From: CALFCE01 sp964411665
GTDB lineage: Bacteria; Pseudomonadota; Gammaproteobacteria; Granulosicoccales; Granulosicoccaceae
Assembly: GCA_964411665.1 (NCBI GenBank)
Contig: CAYPMR010000006.1
Location: forward strand, 1-64,000
Direction of reading: 5' to 3'
DNA: 64,000 bases
Part shown: positions 38,471-46,213 of the stretch, one piece after another
How the letters are laid out: every line of letters starts with the position of its first letter
Position numbering within the stretch: position 1 is the stretch's first letter
The notes under the pieces: model-generated
Database searches by the model: none
Seen by the model: the letters and a program-made list of their open reading frames with translations, nothing else
Told to the model about the DNA's origin: nothing
Position numbers and translations under genes: made by a program

Positions 38471-41400
38471 ATGACATCCAGCATCGAAATGACTGAAGGA
38501 AAAGATTCTCTACATATTCCTCTGTCAGATACTCAACGCGATATCTGGATTGGGCAATCCATTCATCCAAAATCACCGTTATACAATATGGCTATCGCCT
38601 GCACGATCCGGGGTGAACTGGATGAATCCAGATTCATCGCAGCCTGGCAACAGGTGAGCCAACAGCACGAGATACTCCATACAAGAATCTGCTTAAAAGC
38701 AGGAGAACCATACCAATTTTTCTGTTCAGACAACATACCGCTTAACATTATTGACTTTTCAACCTCCTCTACACCCGACAGCGATGCAATAGAGTGGATG
38801 AATCAGCGCACTCGGATATTTATGCCCGTAGATGCATCGATGGTCGATGCTTGTCTGATCAAACTATCTGCACGCGTATGGATATGGTATTGCAATCAAC
38901 ACCATATCATCACTGATGCCACTTCTTTTTCAGTGTTGTGGCACCAACTCTGTTCAGCCTATGAAAATAACGGAACGAACTACTCAGATAACACTGATAA
39001 CAGACAATCCAGCAAACGTACAAATTACATTGACTATATAAACAGTAGTCAGCAGAAACCTTTGCCAGAAAATTTGCAGAATTACTGGGAAAGCCAATCG
39101 AAAATGTTACCGCCGCCTCTTAAACTGTATGGTAAGCCGTTTGATTTTTCAAATACACATAGCACACGCACAGAAGATCTATTGGATTCCTCACGCTCAC
39201 AGCAACTCAATGAATTAACCGTAAGAGAAGAATTTCGGTCACTCAATATACATCTCTCCAGATTCAATCTTTTATTGACCGTTTTGACAGCTTTTCTTTA
39301 CCGTACTAGCGGTTTAAACAATATTGCGATTTCAGCACCAGCTGCGAATCGTTCCGGTACAGCCTTCACCAATACCTTAGGCCTATTCGTAGAAGTCTTG
39401 CCCATGGTGATTCGAATAGAAGAGCAGGACACTTTGCTAAGCCTGTTCGGAAGAATCAGGGAACAGGCACTGGAATTTATCAAGCATTCTTATTCAGGAG
39501 CGTGTAACTGCACTTCAAATAGAAAAGCATCCGCTGTTCTGAACTATCTGCCCCTGTCCATGTGTAACCTGGACGGCATACCCGTATCCACACAATGGTT
39601 ACACCCCGGTCATTCAGATAGCCATCATCTAATCAGAATGCATGTAACCGACTGGAACCAGAGTGGACAGGTCAACATCTCGGTAGATTTCAATGACAAT
39701 TGTTTTTCCCCGCAGTTACGGGAGTCTGCAAAAGCACAGTGGCGCGCTATTTTTGACACCTTGGTAAAAGACATAAACCAACCCATAGATGCTATTGATA
39801 TCTTGCAATATGACAAGTACACGCATCATCAATACGATGCTCTCATGTGCCCAGCACATATGAATCACCAATCAAGCAATAAAGAGCACCAGCATAACCA
39901 TACACATACTCTTGTAAATATCACGGATCGATTTCGTGAAAGAGTAAAACTGCATCCAAACGATGTCGCAATAAGCAACGGAAAGACAGAGATAAGCTAT
40001 CAAACACTCCACGATAGCGCTTTGCAACTATCAAAAACGCTCATAGCTCTGGATGTGAAACTGGGTCAGACAGTTGCAGTTCTACTCGATCGTTCGATCA
40101 ATGTGCCTATCGCATTTTTCGGCGTACTCATGTCAGGCGCTGCATATGTTCCGATTGATGCACAAAATCCAGACAATCGAATTATTCAGCTAATTGACAG
40201 TGCGCAAGCTGACATAGTTATAACAGAAGAATCAATAATCGAATCATTTGAAATAAAGAAATCAAAAATCTGGAAATCATTGCCTAATAGGCAAAGTATT
40301 ATCCTGTCGGATACAGGAAATGTACTTGGCGATCATCCCGTCGATGCAGATTCCAAGAGTTTCCCTGTATCAATAGAGCCTGATGAAACGGCCTATATTT
40401 TATACACCTCTGGTTCAACAGGTTCACCAAAGGGTGTAATGGTTTCACATGCTGCAATGGAAAATTATTGTAGCTGGGCAGCATCATTCTACACCAACGG
40501 CGATCGCCTCACTTTTCCACTTTTCACTTCGATCGGCTTTGATCTGACCTTAACATCTATATTTGTACCATTGATTAGCGGCGGGCAAATACGCGTATAT
40601 GAAAATCAGCACGATGCATTTGATGAATCTCTACTACAAATCCTCGACGAGAATCTAGTGGACATTATCAAACTAACACCGTCACATTTAAGTTTACTGC
40701 AAGGAAAAGATCTTTCTTCATCACGCGTCAAACAACTCATCGTTGGTGGGGAAGATTTAAAAACCGAACTTGCAAATCGGATACATAGCACCTATGCAAA
40801 TCAGATCAAAATCCACAACGAATACGGCCCCACAGAAGCGACCGTCGGCTGTATCGTCCATACTTATGATCCGGATACAGATAGATCAGGCTCAGTACCT
40901 ATAGGTAAACCTGTTGCAGCCACTGAAGTTCTAGTACTAAATGATGCATTTCAATTGCAACCCATCGGTCTACCGGGGAGCCTCTATCTATCCGGGCCTT
41001 CTCTTGCCAAGGGATATTGGGGCAGAGATGATCTTACAAATGAACGTTTTCTGCAGCATCCATCTGTGGACTATCCGAAGCTCATATACGCGACAGGTGA
41101 TCGAGTAAAACTTGATCACAATGGCAAGTTGGTTTACCTGGGTCGCAACGACGAACAGGTGAAGATTAACGGTACAAGAATAGAACTTGCAGAAATTGAA
41201 GCCGCTGTGAGTCGGCATACAGCTGTGACTTCCTGCATATCTGTATTTATCGAAGGTAATACAAGGTCTGCTCACAAAAATACAACAGACCACACCACAC
41301 AGGTTGAAAACCACTGTAAACGATGCGGCATTTCATCAAATTATCCTGAAATCAAGTTCGATGCGGATGAAATATGCTCACTTTGCCAAAACTACACAAA

Positions 41401-42880
41401 GTACGAAGGACGAGCCAGAACATGGTTTAAGACAATGCCAGAACTAGAGCAACTGGTAGACGACGTAAAAACAGAAAGTACCGGAAAATACGATTGCATA
41501 GTTTTGCTAAGTGGTGGAAAAGACAGTACCTATGCGTTGGCAAGATTGGCAGATCTAGGGCTAAGCATACTTGCCTACACGCTTGATAACGGATTCATAT
41601 CGGATTCTGCAAAAACCAATATCGCCAAAGTATGCGCAACGTTACACATTGACCACGAATTTGGTCAAACAAGTGCGATGCAGGAAATATTTGCGGACAG
41701 TTTAAATCGCTTCTCCAATGTGTGTAACGGCTGTTTCAAAACGATATACACACTTGCCCTATTTCGAGCCAATGAGCTTGACATCAAATGCATTTTCACC
41801 GGATTGTCTCGCGGCCAGTTCTTTGAGACACGTCTGACCGAGGATATTTTGACTAACCCCGATGTCAGTGACGAAAACATTGACGAGATGATCATGGCCG
41901 CACGTAAGTCCTATCATCGTACAGATGACGCCGTGTCACGCCTGATCGATACACGTTTATTTAACGACGACACATTGTTCGAACAGATAAATATCATTGA
42001 CTTCTACCGCTACTGCGATGTAAGTCTTGAGCAGATGATGTCATGGATGAAAGAGCAGCTTCCGTGGGTAAGACCATCTGATACAGGCAGATCTACTAAC
42101 TGCCTGATCAATGATGCAGGTATATACATCCACAAATTAGAACGTGGTTATCATAACTATTCTTTGCCTTATAGCTGGGATGTACGTTTGGGGCACAAGG
42201 ATCGCGACACAGCTCTGGAAGAACTGGACGACGATATCGATGAGGCACAAGTCAACGAGATGCTTGAGGAAGTTGGCTATGTCAGTAAAACAGACACCAA
42301 TTCACACGGGAGTCAAATTGCCTTGTATTTTACCAGCGATACTGGTCTTACTGCAGATGCGTTAAAAAACCATCTGACGGAAGTTCTACCACGCTGGATG
42401 CTGCCACACTGGTTTGTACCTATAGACAAATTTCCTCTGAACACAAACGGCAAAATAGACAAACAACAGCTACCCAGCGTCAATCATTCAGTTTTTCATC
42501 GTGAGCAAAGTGAAGAAAAGGACGAAATTGAATACATTGCGCCTAGTACTCAATTTGAAATAACCGTCGCTGACTTATGGTGCAAACACTTACGCCAGGA
42601 CAAGATCGGTATTCACGACAATTTTTTTCGTATGGGCGGGGATTCTCTATCAGCTATACGCATCGCTTCGCAACTCAACGAACAGGGATTCTCAGTTACC
42701 ACAGTTGATATTTTCGAAAATCCAACGATTAAAAGCTTGTCCCAAGTAGAAAGTTCGTGCAAACCAGAAAGTAAAAATCTCGATACAGCTAAAGTAAACA
42801 CAAAGCCAGAAGAATCCGCATTTGCGCTACTAAAACCAGGGCAGATGAACAAGCTGTCACAAATTGTACGGAAAAACTGA
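38471..42880 (+). CDS. NRPS C-A-T protein with PP-loop ATP-pyrophosphatase inserted in the A domain (Asn predicted)
   Basis: This is a 1469-aa protein. The condensation domain has HHIITDA at 143-149 (Gly of the usual motif replaced by Ala). The adenylation domain has A3 YTSGSTGSPKG near 645, A5 NEYGPTEATVG, A7 YATGDRV and A8 GRNDEQVKINGTRIELAEIE near 890. An insert of about 335 residues follows (CKRC at 949, CSLC at 969, PP-loop SGGKDS at 1014-1019, CNGC at 1085). Then A9/A10 resume (LPRWMLPHWFV; NGKID at 1326) and a carrier domain ends the protein (GGDSLSA, Ser1392). The specificity residues read D,L,T,K,I,G,E,V,G, one conservative change from the published Asn code. There is no epimerase or TE. 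The gene starts 11 nt after the previous stop. Confidence 0.9.
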   Translation: MTSSIEMTEGKDSLHIPLSDTQRDIWIGQSIHPKSPLYNMAIACTIRGELDESRFIAAWQQVSQQHEILHTRICLKAGEPYQFFCSDNIPLNIIDFSTSSTPDSDAIEWMNQRTRIFMPVDASMVDACLIKLSARVWIWYCNQHHIITDATSFSVLWHQLCSAYENNGTNYSDNTDNRQSSKRTNYIDYINSSQQKPLPENLQNYWESQSKMLPPPLKLYGKPFDFSNTHSTRTEDLLDSSRSQQLNELTVREEFRSLNIHLSRFNLLLTVLTAFLYRTSGLNNIAISAPAANRSGTAFTNTLGLFVEVLPMVIRIEEQDTLLSLFGRIREQALEFIKHSYSGACNCTSNRKASAVLNYLPLSMCNLDGIPVSTQWLHPGHSDSHHLIRMHVTDWNQSGQVNISVDFNDNCFSPQLRESAKAQWRAIFDTLVKDINQPIDAIDILQYDKYTHHQYDALMCPAHMNHQSSNKEHQHNHTHTLVNITDRFRERVKLHPNDVAISNGKTEISYQTLHDSALQLSKTLIALDVKLGQTVAVLLDRSINVPIAFFGVLMSGAAYVPIDAQNPDNRIIQLIDSAQADIVITEESIIESFEIKKSKIWKSLPNRQSIILSDTGNVLGDHPVDADSKSFPVSIEPDETAYILYTSGSTGSPKGVMVSHAAMENYCSWAASFYTNGDRLTFPLFTSIGFDLTLTSIFVPLISGGQIRVYENQHDAFDESLLQILDENLVDIIKLTPSHLSLLQGKDLSSSRVKQLIVGGEDLKTELANRIHSTYANQIKIHNEYGPTEATVGCIVHTYDPDTDRSGSVPIGKPVAATEVLVLNDAFQLQPIGLPGSLYLSGPSLAKGYWGRDDLTNERFLQHPSVDYPKLIYATGDRVKLDHNGKLVYLGRNDEQVKINGTRIELAEIEAAVSRHTAVTSCISVFIEGNTRSAHKNTTDHTTQVENHCKRCGISSNYPEIKFDADEICSLCQNYTKYEGRARTWFKTMPELEQLVDDVKTESTGKYDCIVLLSGGKDSTYALARLADLGLSILAYTLDNGFISDSAKTNIAKVCATLHIDHEFGQTSAMQEIFADSLNRFSNVCNGCFKTIYTLALFRANELDIKCIFTGLSRGQFFETRLTEDILTNPDVSDENIDEMIMAARKSYHRTDDAVSRLIDTRLFNDDTLFEQINIIDFYRYCDVSLEQMMSWMKEQLPWVRPSDTGRSTNCLINDAGIYIHKLERGYHNYSLPYSWDVRLGHKDRDTALEELDDDIDEAQVNEMLEEVGYVSKTDTNSHGSQIALYFTSDTGLTADALKNHLTEVLPRWMLPHWFVPIDKFPLNTNGKIDKQQLPSVNHSVFHREQSEEKDEIEYIAPSTQFEITVADLWCKHLRQDKIGIHDNFFRMGGDSLSAIRIASQLNEQGFSVTTVDIFENPTIKSLSQVESSCKPESKNLDTAKVNTKPEESAFALLKPGQMNKLSQIVRKN
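41297..42290 (+). other. PP-loop (adenine nucleotide alpha-hydrolase-like) domain inside the A domain
   Basis: The segment encodes two CxxC pairs (949/952, 969/972) spaced like a zinc ribbon, then YDCIVLLSGGKDSTYALARL with the ATP-pyrophosphatase loop, a third CxxC (1085/1088) and IFTGLSRGQFFETRL. The order resembles the N-acetyl-sugar amidotransferase/ExsB-like branch of PP-loop enzymes, which activate a carbonyl with ATP for amide or sulfur transfer. A cysteine pair after the loop is also found in tRNA-thiolating members such as TtcA and TtuA. It sits between A8 and A10, the usual site for tailoring inserts in A domains. Confidence 0.82.
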
Positions 42881-42906
42881 AATCTGCTTAGAGTTGATTT
42901 GCGATT

Positions 42907-44064
42907 ATGAATTTCAACAGAACTGAAAATGAACTAGCCTTGTACGACAGCGTGCTGGCGTTTACAGATTCTGAACTACGACCACTCCTATCGACGATAT
43001 CAGGTACACATCAATTCGACGAAGCAGCATTCAGATCATTGTGGGAAGTTTGTGCAAATTTTGGAGTCCTGCGATGGCCTGCACCAACAGATCAAGGCGG
43101 ACACGGACATTCAGTAACAACAACAGCTTATCTGATGGAAGCTTTGGGATACGGCTGTAACGACAACGGCTTGCCATTTGCGCTCGGCACTCAAATGTGG
43201 GGTCTACAACGGGCAATACTTCAATTCGGGAATTCAAGCCAGGTCTCGCAATATCTCAGCAAAATGTTATCCGGTAACAAGATTGGCTCTTTTGCGATAA
43301 ACGAAACAGGCAGCGGCTCAGATGCCTTATCGCTAGCAACAAGCGCAATTCTTGATCAAAATCACTACACGCTAAATGGTGAGAAATCTCTGATCTCTCT
43401 ATCGCCGATTGCAGACTACCTGTTGGTACTTGCCACAACCAACCCCGATGCCGGTCGTTGGGGAATAACAGCCTTTCTCGTCGACACAAATCTGCCGGGA
43501 ATAACCCTGCACCCGGCAGATTCCATGATGGGCCTCTCTTCCATACCCATAGGTAATATCACTTTTGACCAATGCAAGGTACCAGTCAATAATCTACTTG
43601 GTAAAGAGGGTGCGGGCTCAGCAGTGTTTGCCAGCGTGCAATCCTGGGAACGAACATTGTTGGCAGCACCTCAGATAGGCGCTATGCAACGCATTATTGA
43701 AAACTGTGTGGTATTCGCAAAATCACGCTCACGTAGTAATCAGAAAATTGGCAAATATCAGGCGATATCCCACAAAATAGCAAATATGAAAATCAAGATG
43801 GAGGCGAGTAGATTATTGCTTCAAAAAGCTTCATGGGGATTGGATCAGAACAAACAGAGCATGATTGACGCATCCATTGCCAAAACATTTATAAGCGAAA
43901 GCTTTGTTGAAATTTGCCATGAAGCACTGCTGATTCACGGTGGTGATGGCTACAAAACTGATCAAGGAATTGAACACAACCTAAGAGATGCCATAGGCGG
44001 TACGCTCTATGGCGGTACCTCAGACATGCAACGTAATGTTATTGCTTCTTTAATCGGCTTATAA
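42907..44064 (+). CDS. Acyl-CoA-dehydrogenase-family aminoacyl-carrier-protein oxidase (prolyl type)
   Basis: This 385-aa flavoprotein of acyl-CoA dehydrogenase fold has FAINETGSGSDALS (flavin/substrate loop) and GKYQAISHKIANM. At the place of the usual catalytic Glu (YEGT in medium-chain enzymes) it has YGGTSDMQR with Gly369. Instead Glu248 in SWERTLLAAPQIGAMQ aligns with the isovaleryl-CoA dehydrogenase-type catalytic Glu. The same shift is, to my knowledge, described for prolyl-carrier-protein oxidases such as AnaB. With the A domain and carrier that follow, it probably oxidises carrier-bound proline to a dehydroproline or pyrrole. It lies 26 nt after the NRPS gene. Confidence 0.82.
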   Translation: MNFNRTENELALYDSVLAFTDSELRPLLSTISGTHQFDEAAFRSLWEVCANFGVLRWPAPTDQGGHGHSVTTTAYLMEALGYGCNDNGLPFALGTQMWGLQRAILQFGNSSQVSQYLSKMLSGNKIGSFAINETGSGSDALSLATSAILDQNHYTLNGEKSLISLSPIADYLLVLATTNPDAGRWGITAFLVDTNLPGITLHPADSMMGLSSIPIGNITFDQCKVPVNNLLGKEGAGSAVFASVQSWERTLLAAPQIGAMQRIIENCVVFAKSRSRSNQKIGKYQAISHKIANMKIKMEASRLLLQKASWGLDQNKQSMIDASIAKTFISESFVEICHEALLIHGGDGYKTDQGIEHNLRDAIGGTLYGGTSDMQRNVIASLIGL

Positions 44065-44141
44065 GTCAGATTTCAACGTATCATTATTTTGATTAAACAA
44101 TCTTTTTATCTCATCTGTTCAGTGAACCTATAACATCGACA

Positions 44142-45755
44142 ATGCAAGGTTATCTTATTCAATCCTATCTTGAGTGGTACGCCAGAGAAACACCAGCTCA
44201 CCCTGCCTTGTTATTTCAAGGCGAATCGCTTGCGTATGCAGATCTCGACAGGCTGGCGAACCAACTGGCCAACGCACTTATCTCCAATGGGATCGAGCAG
44301 CAGCAAAAAGTTGGTATTTACATACACAAAGGTTTGGAGCTAGGGGTAGCTATCTATGGAATATTAAAAGCTGGCTGCGTCTTCGTACCGCTAGACCCAT
44401 TTATGCCTGAAGAACGTCTACAGATAATTATGGATGACTGCGATATCAGGCACCTGATTACCTCTGATGTACTAGCAGCCAAACTGGATACTTTGCAACA
44501 TCAAAAATCACTCTGCGTATATGGGCCTGGAGTTGAAAATCGAAGCGGATTTGGAAAAGAAATTGGTAAAGAAAATCAAACCAACTTCAAGCGCAAAGTA
44601 ATTAGCTGGGATCAAATAAGACAACAACCAGTGCATCGACCGAACCTGGACATTATCAATCTCGATATGGCGTATATCATGTACACGTCAGGATCAACAG
44701 GAACACCCAAAGGCATGATCCATACCCATCAGGGATCCATTAACTATGCGCGCTGGGGGAAAGAACACGTAGGTCTCACTGCAAAAGACAGGGTGGCGAG
44801 TCACGCTCCGCTTCATTTTGATCTGAGTATTTTCGATTTTTTCTCAACCGTCCAAGCTGGTGCAACAGTTGTCCCTATAGCAGAACCAGTCACAAAGATG
44901 CCGGCTAGCTGGACAAATACCATAGACAGCGAACAGATATCAGTAGTGTTTACTGTTCCCTACACGCTGATCACAATGCTTGAACAAGGCGCTATTGATC
45001 AACGGAACCTATCATCATTGAGATGGATAATGTTTGGTGGTGAACCTATGCCACCTAGACAACTTCGTCAGCTAATGGATAGACTAAAGCAAGTACAATT
45101 TACCAACGTATACGGTCCTGCAGAAGCGCCATCCTGTACATGTTATGACATACCAGCAGAATTTTCCGGACAGGAAAATGAGTCCATTCCGATCGGCAAA
45201 GTGTCACGCAATTCGCAGATGTTAATTATCGATGAACACAATCAACCTTGTGACATCGAACAACCAGGTGAACTATGTATTAGAAGCGCTACTCTGACAC
45301 TAGGCTATCACAACCGGCCGGACCTTAATGCAAAAGCGTTTCTTGAACTACCCGGGCCAGGCACATTCCCCGATGTTTACTACCGAACCGGGGATCGGGT
45401 CGTACAGCAATCTAATGATCTGTTGATGTTTTTAGGCCGCACAGACAGAATGGTGAAAACACGTGGTAACCGGGTAGAGCTCGATGAAATAGAAGCCGCC
45501 CTGACGAGCCATCCTGATGTGTTTGAGGCCGCTGCTTTCACCGTACCTGATGACCACGGCAGTAACAAAATTATACTTGCCGCAACAGTCAAACCCGATG
45601 CGGATCTCTCTGTAAGCGGAGCCCAAGCGCATTTACGGAAAAAAATACCGAGCTACGCTATACCACAGCAAATTGAAATGGTCGCAAGTTTGCCCCATAC
45701 AAGCACCGGCAAACTAGATCGCAACGCACTTGCCGCTAATTGGCTTTCTTCTTAA
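44142..45755 (+). CDS. Stand-alone adenylation enzyme (prolyl-AMP ligase-like)
   Basis: This 537-aa protein is a complete free A domain: A3 YTSGSTGTPKG at 181, A4 HFDLSIFDFF, A5 NVYGPAEAPS, A7 YRTGDR, A8 GRTDRMVKTRGNRVELDEIE, A10 STGKLDR with Lys524. The specificity residues read D,L,F,T,M,G,V,S,C; the D-L start and C-K end recall A domains of the PltF/AnaC type that load proline, but the match is partial. The neighbours (oxidase before, carrier after) are the same trio that makes pyrrolyl- or dehydroprolyl-carrier proteins. A different amino acid cannot be excluded. Confidence 0.85.
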   Translation: MQGYLIQSYLEWYARETPAHPALLFQGESLAYADLDRLANQLANALISNGIEQQQKVGIYIHKGLELGVAIYGILKAGCVFVPLDPFMPEERLQIIMDDCDIRHLITSDVLAAKLDTLQHQKSLCVYGPGVENRSGFGKEIGKENQTNFKRKVISWDQIRQQPVHRPNLDIINLDMAYIMYTSGSTGTPKGMIHTHQGSINYARWGKEHVGLTAKDRVASHAPLHFDLSIFDFFSTVQAGATVVPIAEPVTKMPASWTNTIDSEQISVVFTVPYTLITMLEQGAIDQRNLSSLRWIMFGGEPMPPRQLRQLMDRLKQVQFTNVYGPAEAPSCTCYDIPAEFSGQENESIPIGKVSRNSQMLIIDEHNQPCDIEQPGELCIRSATLTLGYHNRPDLNAKAFLELPGPGTFPDVYYRTGDRVVQQSNDLLMFLGRTDRMVKTRGNRVELDEIEAALTSHPDVFEAAAFTVPDDHGSNKIILAATVKPDADLSVSGAQAHLRKKIPSYAIPQQIEMVASLPHTSTGKLDRNALAANWLSS

Positions 45756-45770
45756 ATAACAAATATTTCA

Positions 45771-46067
45771 ATGTCAACTTCAACCGACAAAACCAATCAT
45801 TCCCTCAGCAGTGAAGCCGGAGCAGATGCCATTCGTAAGTACGTACAAAACGACATCCTAGCGGACACAGGCATCACTATTACAGATGAGCAGGATTTAC
45901 TGCTTTCCGGACTTCTGGATTCATTAAGCGTCATCAGAGTAGCGACCTTCCTGGAAGAGCACTTCAAAATCAAGGTAGCTGCAGAGGATTTGATTGTAGA
46001 AAACTTTGGTTCCTGCAACAGTATGGCTTCCTACGTTCATAGCAAATTAAGCCAAGGTGCAAATTAA
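45771..46067 (+). CDS. Stand-alone peptidyl carrier protein
   Basis: This 98-aa protein has the four-helix carrier pattern with LLLSGLLDSLSVIRVATFL; Ser51 in DSL is the phosphopantetheine site. The DSL (not GGDS) form is usual for free-standing carriers that accept prolyl or similar starter units. It starts 15 nt after the stand-alone A domain. It is the last gene of the cluster; no phosphopantetheinyl transferase is encoded nearby. Confidence 0.88.
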   Translation: MSTSTDKTNHSLSSEAGADAIRKYVQNDILADTGITITDEQDLLLSGLLDSLSVIRVATFLEEHFKIKVAAEDLIVENFGSCNSMASYVHSKLSQGAN

Positions 46068-46154
46068 AGCGATATAGATAAAAATAGACAATTAGTTCGA
46101 CTATCAATACTTTTAGACTAATAAAATTCCCGGGGATTTACGGCAGATTGTTCG

Positions 46155-46213
46155 GGGTTCAGGGTTCAGGGTTCAGGGTTCAGGGTTCAGGGTTCAGGGT
46201 TCAGGGTTCAGGG
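46155..46213. repeat. Heptanucleotide tandem repeat, 8 units
   Basis: Eight exact copies of GGGTTCA plus GGG lie between the convergent carrier-protein gene and the membrane-protein gene. On the minus strand the units read CCCTGAA, and the first one supplies the last codons and the TGA stop of the membrane protein. Exact copies suggest recent expansion and a variable-number locus. Confidence 0.95.

Larger units (their letters stand above)
29012..46067 (+). other. Nonribosomal peptide biosynthetic gene cluster
   Basis: Nine same-strand genes, most with overlaps or very short gaps: C-T-TE, HupE-like membrane protein, C-A(N part), GAMT-like methyltransferase, A(C part)-T-E, C-A-[PP-loop]-A-T, acyl-CoA-dehydrogenase-like oxidase, stand-alone A, stand-alone carrier protein. 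Lines sampled by hand run at about 32-48% GC, against about 42-58% in the flanking housekeeping genes. No phosphopantetheinyl transferase, MbtH protein, regulator or dedicated exporter is present. Gene order is not colinear: the release protein comes first. Confidence 0.85.

Noticed and set aside
38471..42880. Fusion with TilS-like tRNA modification enzyme
   Set aside because: The insert has the PP-loop but a zinc-ribbon-like start and no TilS C-terminal domains; it is framed by A8 and A10 of the A domain.
46155..46213. CRISPR array
   Set aside because: Seven-base units without spacers; no cas genes.
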